The position numbers and the translations under genes were made by a program. Below the pieces are notes generated by a model. That model had not been told where the DNA came from and did not search any database. It was given only the letters and a program-made list of their open reading frames with translations. Positions 29,014 through 41,885 of a stretch of DNA of 64,000 bases are shown piece by piece (positions within the stretch are counted from its first letter, which is position 1; each line of letters begins with the position of its first letter). The DNA comes from Strigamia acuminata (Eukaryota; Arthropoda; Chilopoda; Geophilomorpha; Linotaeniidae), in assembly GCA_949358305.1 (NCBI GenBank), contig OX442316.1, positions 2,604,001 to 2,668,000 on the forward strand, read 5' to 3'.

Positions 29014-29237
29014 TGTTGTGTACACACTCACAACTAATCAACTAATTGATTGATGTTGATTGACTTTGTAATAATTGAGAATACACCTGATTGTTAATGA
29101 GAAATTATGTAATCTACTTTTGGTTGCTATAGCAATTTGGAATAATAAACAGTCGACTAACCGAAATCAAAGAGTGAAGTTTGTGTGTGTTTTGCTTGAA
29201 TCTTCAAAATGGAAATAAGTGGACATTAGATTCAACA
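29014..29237 (+). repeat. G2 copy 1 right (3') LTR
   Basis: 224 bp, same as the left LTR, joined directly to satellite (ATTTGTAAAA). Confidence 0.9.
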
Positions 29238-31628
29238 ATTTGTAAAATTTGTAAAAAAATTTGTAAAATTTGTTAAAAAATTTGTAAAATTTGTAAAATT
29301 TGTAAAATTTGTAAAATTTGTAAAATTTGTAAAATTTGTAAAATTTGTTAAAAAATTTGTAAAATTTGTAAAAAAATTTGTAAAATTTGTTAAAAAATTT
29401 GTAAAATTTGTAAAATTTGTAAAATTTGTAAAAAAAATTTGTAAAATTTGTAAAATTTGTAAAATTTGTAAAATTTGTAAAATTTGTAAAATTTGTAAAA
29501 TTTGTAAAAAAATTTGTAAAATTTGTTAAAAAATTTGTAAAATTTGTAAAATTTGTAAAAAAAATTTGTAAAATTTGTAAAATTTGTAAAATTTGTAAAA
29601 TTTGTAAAATTTGTAAAATTTGTAAAATTTGTAAAATTTGTAAAATTTGTAAAAAAATTTGTAAAATTTGTTAAAAAATTTGTAAAATTTGTAAAATTTG
29701 TAAAATTTGTAAAATTTGTAAAATTTGTAAAATTTGTAAAATTTGTAAAATTTGTAAAATTTGTAAAATTTGTAAAATTTGTAAAATTTGTAAAATTTGT
29801 AAAATTTGTTAAAAAATTTGTAAAATTTGTAAAAAAATTTGTAAAATTTGTTAAAAAATTTGTAAAATTTGTAAAATTTGTAAAATTTGTAAAAAAAATT
29901 TGTAAAATTTGTAAAATTTGTAAAATTTGTAAAATTTGTAAAATTTGTAAAATTTGTAAAATTTGTAAAAAAATTTGTAAAATTTGTTAAAAAATTTGTA
30001 AAATTTGTAAAATTTGTAAAAAAAATTTGTAAAATTTGTAAAATTTGTAAAATTTGTAAAATTTGTAAAATTTGTAAAATTTGTAAAATTTGTAAAAAAA
30101 TTTGTAAAATTTGTTAAAAAATTTGTAAAATTTGTAAAATTTGTAAAATTTGTAAAATTTGTAAAATTTGTAAAATTTGTAAAATTTGTAAAATTTGTAA
30201 AATTTGTAAAATTTGTAAAATTTGTAAAATTTGTAAAATTTGTAAAATTTGTAAAATTTGTAAAATTTGTAAAATTTGTAAAATTTGTAAAATTTGTAAA
30301 ATTTGTAAAATTTGTAAAATTTGTTAAAAAATTTGTAAAATTTGTAAAATAGGTAAAAAAATTTGTAAAATTTGTAAAAAAATTTGTAAAATTTGTTAAA
30401 AAATTTGTAAAATTTGTAAAATTTGTAAAATTTGTAAAATTTGTAAAATTTGTAAAATTTGTAAAATTTGTAAAAAAATTTGTAAAATTTGTTAAAAAAT
30501 TTGTAAAATTTGTAAAATTTGTAAAATTTGTAAAAAAATTTGTAAAATTTGTAAAAAAATTTGTAAAATTTGTTAAAAAATTTGTAAAATTTGTTAAAAA
30601 ATTTGTAAAATTTGTAAAATTTGTAAAATTTGTAAAATTTGTAAAATTTGTAAAAAAATTTGTAAAATTTGTAAAAAAATTTGTAAAATTTGTAAAAAAA
30701 TTTGTAAAATTTGTTAAAAAATTTGTAAAATTTGTAAAATTTGTAAAATTTGTAAAATTTGTAAAATTTGTTAAAAAATTTGTAAAATTTGTAAAAAAAT
30801 TTGTAAAATTTGTTAAAAAATTTGTAAAATTTGTAAAATTTGTAAAATTTGTAAAATTTGTAAAATTTGTAAAATTTGTAAAATTTGTTAAAAAATTTGT
30901 AAAATTTGTAAAATTTGTAAAAAAATTTGTAAAATTTGTAAAAAAATTTGTAAAATTTGTTAAAAAATTTGTAAAATTTGTAAAATTTGTAAAATTTGTA
31001 AAATTTGTAAAATTTGTAAAAAAATTTGTAAAATTTGTAAAATTTGTAAAAAAATTTGTAAAATTTGTTAAAAAATTTGTAAAATTTGTAAAATTTGTAA
31101 AATTTGTAAAATTTGTTAAAAAATTTGTAAAATTTGTAAAAAAATTTGTAAAATTTGTTAAAAAATTTGTAAAATTTGTTAAAAAATTTGTAAAATTTGT
31201 AAAATTTGTAAAATTTGTTAAAAAATTTGTAAAATTTGTAAAATTTGTAAAATTTGTAAAATTTGTTAAAAAATTTGTAAAATTTGTAAAATTTGTAAAA
31301 AAAATTTGTAAAATTTGTAAAATTTGTAAAATTTGTAAAATTTGTAAAATTTGTAAAAAAAATTGTAAAATTTGTTAAAAAATTTGTAAAATTTGTAAAA
31401 TTTGTAAAAAAAATTGTAAAATTTGTAAAAAAAATTGTAAAATTTGTTAAAAAATTTGTAAAATTTGTAAAATTTGTAAAATTTGTAAAATTTGTAAAAT
31501 TTGTAAAATTTGTAAAATTTGTAAAATTTGTAAAATTTGTAAAATTTGTAAAATTTGTAAAATTTGTAAAATTTGTAAAATTTGTAAAATTTGTAAAATT
31601 TGTAAAATTTGTAAAATTTGTAAAATTT
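29238..31628. repeat. TTTGTAAAA satellite array, block D
   Basis: About 2.4 kb between G2 copy 1 and H2. Same variants and the same right end as blocks C and E; it is the longest of the three. Confidence 0.95.
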
Positions 31629-34372
31629 CGCGATTTCATTTGACCTTACTTCGATTTTTCGAACTTGTGACGATCGATCAGCTGACCGATTGTGATAAAT
31701 ATCGCGTCGTGTCGATTCTCCGACACTTCGCGACCGACTACGAACCGGACCACAAGTTATTAGTATTATTTTCTGACCGCTCTTGCTTAATTCCCATCTT
31801 TTTATTCACCAGGTGATATTTGACGCCCCCATTGAGCTATCAGACGTTCGTGGTATTTTGATATTCCAGAAGTAGAATTCAATTTTAAATTAGAATTTTA
31901 ATTTAAATATTAAATTTTAAAGGTGCACACCTTTTATTCTGTCTTGAATTTCATTTATCATCTCCTTTTTCTTTTTAACTCGGCCAACTCGAACCGAGCG
32001 AGAGCGAGGTAAAGATTTGTTTGTTGAAATCAATAAACGCGAGAAGGAAAAGGAGAAGGAGTAGGAGAAGCGAGCGAAACAGCCGCGACGACAATGCACA
32101 AGTTTGTCCGCTCCGCGCGAAACGAAACAAAACGAGTGCAGCTGAGAGAAACTGGAATGCAGGTTGACTGGTTGGAACTAGGCACGTTTAAACCTCGTTC
32201 TAGACCATATTAACTTCATAGTTTTCTCGTCCAAAATAATACTTACTTCCCCGTAAATGTCCACAAACATCGAACGACTTTTAAAGGCGATAAATGCGAA
32301 TTTTGCATCCGAAGTTTCGTGAATTATGGCGTCGGGAACATAGTTGAACAGTTTTCAAGGAATGTCGGCAGCTGCACCGACATCTATGGGACCATAGATG
32401 TTGGTGCAGCTGCCGACATTCCTTGAAAACTGTTCAACAAAATTTCCGAATTCGGAAATTTTGTCACTTTTTCTTCAGTTTTCTTATCATTTTTATAAAG
32501 GATGTATTTTCCAAGTCAGATCCCAGTGAGTATGGATCTTCAAGTGCCAATCTGTATTTTTAATGAACAATTTAATGTATTTTCAGTGTGTGTGAATGGA
32601 TCGAAGTAATTGAATTTGTTTTTTAAGCACGAGTTACATTTAAGAGCGTATTGATGTTTTGTTTCGAGCGGAAGAATTACTGTATCTGGATGCAAGGAGG
32701 ATTTGACGTTTCAATTTATGGGCAAAAACTTACTTCGTTTTGGGGCTCTTTTTTCTCATCAGCCGCACCATTTTTGACTTTTTCAAGAGTAAATGACGAT
32801 AACAGGTAAACTGGTCCTGCATGTTTTTTCAAATTCATATTATATTTTATCATGGAACTGGGTACGATAACTAAAATTTTTATTTTGTGGGTATTTTAGC
32901 TTCACCGGTGTCCATCGAACTGAACATCCAAAGACAACGACACCCATGTGGAAGACGTGTAATTTCGACCGATTTCGACCGGTACATTTCGTAGCGTTAA
33001 ACACAACGTTAAAATTATTCATTTTATTTCATTCTATTTGTAGAGTTATCAAAATTAAATGCCATCACTACAAAAATAATGGAAAGTAAGTGGAGAGACA
33101 TCATTTACAATGTTAAAATCAACGCAAAATGGTGTGAAATAATAAATGAATCTCTATTTATTAAATTAGTCGTAAATTCGCCTAAGTATTTAAATACTTA
33201 GGCGAATTTACGACTAATTTAAACGAACTTACAAAGGTCACTTTGAAGATTCGCAAAGTTGATTTTGATTAATTCTGAGCAAAAACTGTGTAAACTTACT
33301 AATTTTCTAACTTTTGATGATGAGAGAATAAAAGCATGTCTTTTTTAAGTAAGAACAAGATTTATTGTAATTTCTGGGGGTCGCAAATACAAATTCAGGG
33401 GAACAAAGAGTGAAACAGGAACATTTATGACACTTTAACAACACTTCCGGTCACGCGTCATCCAATATCACTCAAAACACCTCCTGCAGGTTGGCTTCTC
33501 TGTGCTCGCCATGCTTTTCCCCTTGAACTTGTGCTACCTTGCTACTTCTAACAACGCCAGTTTTCACAGTCACCATTTTACGTAAGAAATGCTCGCAATA
33601 GAACGATACAAAAACTGTTTCAACTTTTCTGTTTGTTTTGTTTTACAGCTAACTCGACCTGGCTACTCTACTCCTGCCGGTATTATTGTTAAAACTGACA
33701 AATTTAAAATTAAACTAAAATTAAATTTTTTATTGTTAAAACTGACAAATTTTAAACTAAACTAAAATTAAATTTATTGTTAAAACTGACAAATTTTAAT
33801 CTAAACTAAAATTAAATTTATTGTTAAAACTGCTAAATATAAAATTAAAATAAAATAAAATTTATTGTTTCAACTGACAAATTTGAAATTTGAAAACTGT
33901 AAAGTTATTTATCATGTTTATTGTAAATTGTCTTTTTAATTTTGTAAAATTTTTGATTAAACAACATTTTACAACCTTTGTAAATGTGACTTTACAAAGC
34001 TAAAAGTTCAAATTTACATTAACTTTTCAGCAATTAAAAGATATTTAAAGCCATATTTTTTCTAGTGTACTAGGATAAAATGTAATTTTAAGTTTGGTTT
34101 TTTAGTTGACCACAATTGAACTTGTTTTTGGCAACATTCCATTGTGTAAGGGTATGTATACATAGAACTAGTGCAAAGAAGCCCTCAATTTCCTTCATCC
34201 TGTTTACACAACGCTCGTCATGCAATCCACCAACTAGGTATGTTAATTTCAATGCTTTTGGTAAACCAAAACTCAAATAATCTACATTCCTCTTACGATG
34301 ATTTTTAAATTATTTTTGTTATGTGCTGATTCCAGGGAAACTAGAACTCCGACTGTGTAATTACTTAGATTC
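31629..34372. repeat. Segment H, copy 2
   Basis: Same as H1 by eye apart from 32971 G. It includes the hairpin (32343-32438), the 62-bp palindrome (33161-33222) and the intron-like interval (33582-33648). Confidence 0.9.
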
Positions 34373-34536
34373 AAGAGGACAGACGTGTAGCACCTCAGCG
34401 GGTGGAGCCAACACCGGCACCAGCAAACAAGATCACATTACGGAAAAAGAAATAAGCAAGACAAGTCGTTTTATTAAGTTGATCGTTTTATTTAAAAATA
34501 GTAAAATTGTAAATTGCATTACAAAGTGGGGAGGAG
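34373..34536 (+). mobile_element. Truncated 3' end of a G2 element, second copy
   Basis: Same 164-bp fragment as 23565-23728, with the same junction to H. The junction therefore predates the duplication of the unit. Confidence 0.9.
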
Positions 34537-37500
34537 TGTTGTGTACACACTCACAACTAATCAACTAATTGATTGATGTTGATTGACTTTGTAATAATTG
34601 AGAATACACCTGATTGTTAATGAGAAATTATGTAATCTACTTTTGGTTGCTATAGCAATTTGGAATAATAAACAGTCGACTAACCGAAATCAAAGAGTGA
34701 AGTTTGTGTGTGTTTTGCTTGAATCTTCAAAATGGAAATAAGTGGACATTAGATTCAACACTGGTATCCACGATGGGATACAGTGGATCTACCGTGATTT
34801 TGATGGGTCTGGACAGAAATTGAGTGAGTTAAATGACTTATTTTGCGTGACAGTTTTGGCCTGTTCCATTTAGGGCCCGACTCGCAGGGGCGAGCGGTTT
34901 GGCGGTTAAGTTCAATCGTTATTAATTTTTGCGTTGAGTTTTAAAGAAAAACGTTGTGATGGCACAAATGGTATTAGGAGTTGTGCCTCCCTTTACGGGA
35001 GTTTCCCTACAGAACTGGACCTCATGGAAGGAAACATTCGAACACTTTGTAACCCTAAATGATATTGCAGACGACAAAAAGGTGCCGTTGCTGCTTACGG
35101 TGGTGGGGGTGCCCACCTACGAGAAGATGAAAAGGTTAGTTCAGCCAAAAATACTCGCCAAAACGCCACTGGATGAGATCCTGAAAGCCATGGATGGCTA
35201 TTATGAGTCTATCAATACTCCATATGCATCGAGGCAGAAGTTAGGCGCCAAAAAGCGTCAAAAAGGAGAGAGCATTGAGAAATATATAGCAGATTTACGA
35301 ATCCTCGCTCAACAGTGCGATTTCACGACCAAGGAGGAGACGGACAGTGCAGTCATCGACCAGGTGGTCAGGGGCGCGAGGAATGCCCCACTGGTACGTG
35401 AAATATTGTTAGGCATGCCAATGTCGGTCACCAAGATGACAAAGTTAGCCGTTTCGCACGAAATGGCCCATTTGGCCTCAACTGAGAGCGACGAGGTGCT
35501 GCCCATCACGGAGAGTAATAAAAATAAGTCCGCAGCAGTAATGCAGATGGCAACAGGCAGAGGTAGAGGCGGATTTCGAGGACGACCGGCGTACGGACAG
35601 CAAGCGTCAGGGGCCACGGCCGGTGCGGCGGCGGGAACGTCGGGTTTTGGCGGCCAACAACGTGGAAATGCACGACGACCATGGCGAGGAAGACAGGACG
35701 GTGGCAGAGGACGCGGAGCTTCCCCGGTGGGCCGAGATGGCCAGCCGATTAAGTGTTTCAGGTGCGGCGGGCCCCATTTTGTGCGGGATTGTCCATTCGA
35801 TCCCGTTTATGGAGCCCCGGCGGCCCCGGTGGCGGGGGCAACTGGAGCTCGCCCAGTACAGCCAGTTTGGAAGCGGCGCCAACGCGAGACTGAAGTGGAG
35901 TGCGGGAGAACGGAATTCCCGCCCGAAGAAGAGCTGGGTTTTCTAGGCGCATACGCCAACGAGGAGTGGAGACAACGGCGCGTGCCAGTGAATGAAGTGC
36001 ACGAACAGGAGGAAGATTACGCGTTGTATCAGTTGTCGGCCAGGAAGAGACGGTCACAACCGCTTGTGATGACTTTAATAATTAATACTTTGCTTTTTAA
36101 GATGCTGTTGGACACTGGAAGTGAACTTTCCATCCTGAACCTGGCAGATTGCAATGAATTGCTGAAGAGAGGGCTGCTGCAGCCAGATGATATAAGACCA
36201 TCAGCAGTTCAGCTGTTTGCTTATCAACACCAGCCGGTCAAGGTGTTAGGAGTTGTGACAGCGCAAGTCAGACTGAAGGAGGTTACTAAACAGGTGGATT
36301 TTATTTTGGTTGGGAGTCAAGGACCCAGTCTAGTTGGGCGTGACTTTGTGCAACTATTTGGGTTGCACACAGTGTTGCAAGCTGTGGATCGTCCGGAGAT
36401 GTCGCGAGATATATTCGCGGTGAAAACAACCATCGAGGGGTTGCCAGCGACAAGTTCGCAGCCGAGTTCGAGTGATTATTCTCAGGGGTTGCAACAGCTT
36501 TTGCATAAATACGAAACAGTGTTTGAGGAAAGATTAGGGACTTATACGGGTGAACCAATCGAATTAGTGTTGAGGCAGGACGCCACTCCAAGATTCTATC
36601 GTCCGCGCCCCGTGCCATTTCCGTTGAGGGCGGCGGTCGACAGGGAGATTGACCGCTTGGTCGAGGAGGGAGTTTTCCGACCGGTTGCTTATTCGGCGTG
36701 GGGGACACCATTAGTGACGGTCAAAAAGAAAGATGGGGGCGTGAGACTCTGTGGGGACTACCGCTCCACAGTTAACCCAAGTCTCCAGCCAGACCCGTAC
36801 CCCCTGCCGCGAATTTCAGACTTACTTGCATCGATTGGAAAAGCACGGATTTTTACCACCTTGGATTTGAAACAGGCATATCTGCAGGTGCCCTTATCTG
36901 AGCGGTCAGCAATGATCGCCGCCGTGAACACGGTAAAGGGCCTGATGGCCGTGACTCGCCTGCCGTTTGGCACTATGCCGTCGGCAGGCATCTTTCAGCG
37001 GACGATTGAGTTGGTGCTGCGTGGGGTTAAAAAAATATACATCTACTTAGATGATATTTTAATTGCGACGTGGTCACTTGATGAACATTTGAACATCTTG
37101 GAAGTGATTTTTACGCGCTTGATGGAGAAAGGGCTGCGACTAGCGCGTGACAAGTGTGTCTTTTGCAAGACACGATTAGATTTTTTGGGATTTTCCATAG
37201 GAGAAGATGGCGTACGCCCAATTGAGTCGCGAGTTGAGGCGATTGAAAAGATGTCACCCCCAAGAGATGTTAAACATTTGCGTACTTTTTTGGGCATTGT
37301 GGCGTTTTATGCGGCCTTTGTGAGGAATTTAGCAAACACAGCCGCTCCGCTTTACGAACTGTTGTGTGTGGACGCAGAGTGGTTGTGGTCGCCTAGGCGA
37401 CAGGTGGCTTTCCAGCAGATCAAGAGCGCATTGACGCGCGCCCCGGTCTTGACGTTCTACGATCTTGACCGCCCAATTGTGATAGCAACAGATGCATCAC

Positions 37501-40045
37501 CGTACGGCGTGGGAGCCGTATTGGCTCATGTGGACGAGCAGGGTCGTGAATTACCAGTAGCTTTTGCTTCACGTTCATTGAGCCGAGCGGAGCTCAACTA
37601 TGCTCATATAGACAAAGAAGGACTAGCGATCGTTTTCTCAGTGAAAAAGTTTCACATTTATTTACTTGGACGAAGTTTTGTGATTTATACGGATCACAAG
37701 CCGCTCTTGGGTATCTTGGGGACTGACCGGCCGATCCCGGTAGTGGTCAGCCCCAGGATGCTCAGGTGGGCGCTGGTGTTAGCGGCATATGATTACCGGC
37801 TATGTTATCGTCGAGGTCAAGATAACCAAAATGCCGATACTTTAAGCCGTTTTCCAGTTGGAGTGCCTGTGGAGGAGTCGGATGACTATCCAGTGTTTCT
37901 GGTGGAACTTGAGCAGGAGGACTTGTTATTAGCTAGGGATGTGGCTAAAGCCACAGTGTTGGATCGAGACTTGCAATTAGTGATAAGGGCAGTCAAAACT
38001 GGAGAACGGGGGGAATTGGACAAGGCAGCCAAGTTGAGACTTTTTGACCAGAAATTTGACGAATTGAGTCTTGTTACAGGAATTTTGTTGTGGGGCCAAA
38101 AAGTGGTTATTCCGGAGAGTTTGCGGCCAAAAATGCTGCGATTACTGCACGAGGGCCATCCAGGAATAGTGGCCATGAAGAAGCGGGCCAGGGCAGTGGT
38201 TTGGTGGCCAGGAATCTCAGTGGAGGTAGAGCGTTTCGCGCAAAATTGTGTTATTTGCGCACAAAATAGGACATTGCCACCTCACCACCCGCCTATTGCA
38301 TGGCCCAAAGCGGAGGCACCTTGGGTGCGGGTGCATTTGGACTACGCGGGGCCCATTTTGGGGCAAATGGTCCTGATTTTGGCAGACGCTTTTTCCGGGT
38401 GGATCGAGGCCCACCCGGTTAAATCGGCAACGTCTGCAGCAACAATCAAAGTGCTACGTCAAATATTCAGTGCGTTTGGAATTCCACATTTAGTGGTTAC
38501 GGATAACGGCTCCCAATTCGCCTCGGCGGAGTTTGCCGAGTTCATGAACAAAAATGGCATCGATCATATATTTGCCCCCCCATATCACCCACAATCCAAC
38601 GGGCTAGCGGAAAGAGCGGTCAGGTGGGTCAAGGAGAAGTTAGTGAAAATAGTGAGCGGGTCATTGGAGCTCAGATTGTGGCGATTGTCGCTTTTTCAAC
38701 ATGCGAATTTTCGGGGCCGAAATAACTTGACGCCAGCAATGGCATTTTTGGGAAGACAAGTGTTTACCCATATAGACTTGGTTAGACCAAGATTTGGTAC
38801 AAGCTTTGAAGGGGAAAATGGTGCCCAAGTTAGTTTTCAGATAGGTGAACAAGTGTGGTGGAGAGTGTTGCCAGTGGCGAAACCACCATGGAGAGCTGGA
38901 GTGGTTGCACAGCGGCGAGGGAGAGTCATTTACGCTGTAACAGACTTAGAAACAGCCAAACTGATTGTCCGCCACGTGAACCACCTGCGACGCAGAGTGG
39001 AGGATCAACCACCCAGCAAGGAGAAGGGACGTTCGCAGGTGGCTGCAGAATTGCAACCCAATAAAGAGCAACAGCAGCCAGCTGTTATGTGGAAGGGAGT
39101 GGCAGCCCCAGGTAACAAAATGCAAGTGAACTTACCTATAATTCCAGTGCCGCCCGAGAGAGTCGTGCCAATAATCCCGGCGCCGCAGGACCAGCAGTTA
39201 CTGGAAGAAATACCAGCGCCGCAGCAAAGAGTTGTTGCACCGCCAGAGGTACAGGAACCTGCACCGGGACCGTCAACTGGATTGGTGCCGACTCCGACGT
39301 TGGTAGACAGGGCGAGGAGGGAATCCGAGCTGAGGATGTCCATAGGAGGGACGCCACCGTTCATCCGAGCAGCGTTACAAGGGAACATGCCACGCCTTCC
39401 AGTTTTGGGGGAACACCCGCTGACTCCAGGGATACCAGCGAGGAGAACAAGGAATGCAGTGCCGGTCTATAAAGAGGACTCATCGGGGGAGGAGAGCGAG
39501 GACGATGAGACCGACTTTATCCCGGCGCGCCAAGAAATTCCAGCTCACGTCAGAAAGGCGAAGAAAGGTCTACGAGTGGCCGATATGGTCGCGCTGGTAC
39601 CGACAGGAGACCCGGAGGAGAGCAACCAGGCGACACCGGAATTGGAAGGAGAGTTGCAAGAGGACAGACGTGTAGCACCTCAGCGGGTGGAGCCAACACC
39701 GGCACCAGCAAACAAGATCACATTACGGAAAAAGAAATAAGCAAGACAAGTCGTTTTATTAAGTTGATCGTTTTATTTAAAAATAGTAAAATTGTAAATT
39801 GCATTACAAAGTGGGGAGGAGTGTTGTGTACACACTCACAACTAATCAACTAATTGATTGATGTTGATTGACTTTGTAATAATTGAGAATACACCTGATT
39901 GTTAATGAGAAATTATGTAATCTACTTTTGGTTGCTATAGCAATTTGGAATAATAAACAGTCGACTAACCGAAATCAAAGAGTGAAGTTTGTGTGTGTTT
40001 TGCTTGAATCTTCAAAATGGAAATAAGTGGACATTAGATTCAACA
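34537..40045 (+). mobile_element. Ty3/gypsy retrotransposon G2, copy 2
   Basis: LTRs at 34537-34760 and 39822-40045. The copy is the same as copy 1 apart from isolated substitutions. It arose by duplication of the surrounding unit, not by an independent insertion, because both flanks match copy 1. Confidence 0.9.
34959..39740 (+). CDS. G2 Gag-Pol polyprotein, copy 2
   Basis: 1593 residues from the ATG at 34959, intact, with the same domain order as copy 1: Gag with one CCHC knuckle, protease DTGS, RT YLDD, RNase H, integrase, P/Q-rich tail. The one amino-acid difference I see is Leu to Pro in the tail (39058 C versus 28250 T, codon CTC to CCC), outside any catalytic domain. Both copies could in principle be expressed. 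Confidence 0.95.
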   Translation: MAQMVLGVVPPFTGVSLQNWTSWKETFEHFVTLNDIADDKKVPLLLTVVGVPTYEKMKRLVQPKILAKTPLDEILKAMDGYYESINTPYASRQKLGAKKRQKGESIEKYIADLRILAQQCDFTTKEETDSAVIDQVVRGARNAPLVREILLGMPMSVTKMTKLAVSHEMAHLASTESDEVLPITESNKNKSAAVMQMATGRGRGGFRGRPAYGQQASGATAGAAAGTSGFGGQQRGNARRPWRGRQDGGRGRGASPVGRDGQPIKCFRCGGPHFVRDCPFDPVYGAPAAPVAGATGARPVQPVWKRRQRETEVECGRTEFPPEEELGFLGAYANEEWRQRRVPVNEVHEQEEDYALYQLSARKRRSQPLVMTLIINTLLFKMLLDTGSELSILNLADCNELLKRGLLQPDDIRPSAVQLFAYQHQPVKVLGVVTAQVRLKEVTKQVDFILVGSQGPSLVGRDFVQLFGLHTVLQAVDRPEMSRDIFAVKTTIEGLPATSSQPSSSDYSQGLQQLLHKYETVFEERLGTYTGEPIELVLRQDATPRFYRPRPVPFPLRAAVDREIDRLVEEGVFRPVAYSAWGTPLVTVKKKDGGVRLCGDYRSTVNPSLQPDPYPLPRISDLLASIGKARIFTTLDLKQAYLQVPLSERSAMIAAVNTVKGLMAVTRLPFGTMPSAGIFQRTIELVLRGVKKIYIYLDDILIATWSLDEHLNILEVIFTRLMEKGLRLARDKCVFCKTRLDFLGFSIGEDGVRPIESRVEAIEKMSPPRDVKHLRTFLGIVAFYAAFVRNLANTAAPLYELLCVDAEWLWSPRRQVAFQQIKSALTRAPVLTFYDLDRPIVIATDASPYGVGAVLAHVDEQGRELPVAFASRSLSRAELNYAHIDKEGLAIVFSVKKFHIYLLGRSFVIYTDHKPLLGILGTDRPIPVVVSPRMLRWALVLAAYDYRLCYRRGQDNQNADTLSRFPVGVPVEESDDYPVFLVELEQEDLLLARDVAKATVLDRDLQLVIRAVKTGERGELDKAAKLRLFDQKFDELSLVTGILLWGQKVVIPESLRPKMLRLLHEGHPGIVAMKKRARAVVWWPGISVEVERFAQNCVICAQNRTLPPHHPPIAWPKAEAPWVRVHLDYAGPILGQMVLILADAFSGWIEAHPVKSATSAATIKVLRQIFSAFGIPHLVVTDNGSQFASAEFAEFMNKNGIDHIFAPPYHPQSNGLAERAVRWVKEKLVKIVSGSLELRLWRLSLFQHANFRGRNNLTPAMAFLGRQVFTHIDLVRPRFGTSFEGENGAQVSFQIGEQVWWRVLPVAKPPWRAGVVAQRRGRVIYAVTDLETAKLIVRHVNHLRRRVEDQPPSKEKGRSQVAAELQPNKEQQQPAVMWKGVAAPGNKMQVNLPIIPVPPERVVPIIPAPQDQQLLEEIPAPQQRVVAPPEVQEPAPGPSTGLVPTPTLVDRARRESELRMSIGGTPPFIRAALQGNMPRLPVLGEHPLTPGIPARRTRNAVPVYKEDSSGEESEDDETDFIPARQEIPAHVRKAKKGLRVADMVALVPTGDPEESNQATPELEGELQEDRRVAPQRVEPTPAPANKITLRKKK

Positions 40046-41885
40046 ATTTGTAAAATTTGTAAAAAAATTTGTAAAATTTGTTAAAAAATTTGTAAAATTT
40101 GTAAAATTTGTAAAATTTGTAAAATTTGTAAAATTTGTAAAATTTGTAAAATTTGTTAAAAAATTTGTAAAATTTGTAAAAAAATTTGTAAAATTTGTTA
40201 AAAAATTTGTAAAATTTGTAAAATTTGTAAAATTTGTAAAAAAAATTTGTAAAATTTGTAAAATTTGTAAAATTTGTAAAATTTGTAAAATTTGTAAAAT
40301 TTGTAAAATTTGTAAAAAAATTTGTAAAATTTGTTAAAAAATTTGTAAAATTTGTAAAATTTGTAAAAAAAATTTGTAAAATTTGTAAAATTTGTAAAAT
40401 TTGTAAAATTTGTAAAATTTGTAAAATTTGTAAAATTTGTAAAAAAATTTGTAAAATTTGTTAAAAAATTTGTAAAATTTGTTAAAAAATTTGTAAAATT
40501 TGTAAAATTTGTAAAATTTGTAAAATTTGTAAAATTTGTAAAATTTGTAAAATTTGTAAAATTTGTAAAATTTGTAAAATTTGTAAAATTTGTAAAATTT
40601 GTAAAATTTGTTAAAAAATTTGTAAAATTTGTAAAATAGGTAAAAAAATTTGTAAAATTTGTAAAAAAATTTGTAAAATTTGTTAAAAAATTTGTAAAAT
40701 TTGTAAAATTTGTAAAATTTGTAAAATTTGTAAAATTTGTAAAATTTGTAAAATTTGTAAAAAAATTTGTAAAATTTGTTAAAAAATTTGTAAAATTTGT
40801 AAAATTTGTAAAATTTGTAAAAAAATTTGTAAAATTTGTAAAAAAATTTGTAAAATTTGTTAAAAAATTTGTAAAATTTGTTAAAAAATTTGTAAAATTT
40901 GTAAAATTTGTAAAATTTGTAAAATTTGTAAAATTTGTAAAAAAATTTGTAAAATTTGTAAAAAAATTTGTAAAATTTGTTAAAAAATTTGTAAAATTTG
41001 TAAAATTTGTAAAATTTGTTAAAAAATTTGTAAAATTTGTAAAAAAATTTGTAAAATTTGTTAAAAAATTTGTAAAATTTGTAAAATTTGTAAAATTTGT
41101 AAAATTTGTAAAATTTGTAAAATTTGTAAAATTTGTTAAAAAATTTGTAAAATTTGTAAAATTTGTAAAAAAATTTGTAAAATTTGTAAAAAAATTTGTA
41201 AAATTTGTTAAAAAATTTGTAAAATTTGTAAAATTTGTAAAATTTGTAAAATTTGTAAAATTTGTAAAAAAATTTGTAAAATTTGTAAAATTTGTAAAAA
41301 AATTTGTAAAATTTGTTAAAAAATTTGTAAAATTTGTAAAATTTGTAAAATTTGTAAAATTTGTTAAAAAATTTGTAAAATTTGTAAAAAAATTTGTAAA
41401 ATTTGTTAAAAAATTTGTAAAATTTGTTAAAAAATTTGTAAAATTTGTAAAATTTGTAAAATTTGTTAAAAAATTTGTAAAATTTGTAAAATTTGTAAAA
41501 TTTGTAAAATTTGTTAAAAAATTTGTAAAATTTGTAAAATTTGTAAAAAAAATTTGTAAAATTTGTAAAATTTGTAAAATTTGTAAAATTTGTAAAATTT
41601 GTAAAAAAAATTGTAAAATTTGTTAAAAAATTTGTAAAATTTGTAAAATTTGTAAAAAAAATTGTAAAATTTGTAAAAAAAATTGTAAAATTTGTTAAAA
41701 AATTTGTAAAATTTGTAAAATTTGTAAAATTTGTAAAATTTGTAAAATTTGTAAAATTTGTAAAATTTGTAAAATTTGTAAAATTTGTAAAATTTGTAAA
41801 ACTTGTAAAATTTGTAAAATTTGTAAAATTTGTAAAATTTGTAAAATTTGTAAAATTTGTAAAATTTGTAAAATTTGTAAAATTT
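40046..41885. repeat. TTTGTAAAA satellite array, block E
   Basis: About 1.8 kb between G2 copy 2 and H3. It is shorter than block D and carries private variants (for example ACTTGTAAAA near 41801), which shows independent change after duplication. Confidence 0.95.

Larger units (their letters stand above)
23729..29237 (+). mobile_element. Ty3/gypsy retrotransposon G2, copy 1
   Basis: Two 224-bp LTRs (TGTTG...CAACA) at 23729-23952 and 29014-29237 flank one gag-pol frame. A polypurine tract (AAAGTGGGGAGGAG) precedes the right LTR. There is no target duplication: the left LTR is joined to a fragment of another G2 and the right LTR to satellite. The protein resembles the nematode/invertebrate Mag-type gypsy lineage by domain style (single Gag-Pol, one CCHC knuckle), which is an impression, not a phylogeny. 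Confidence 0.9.
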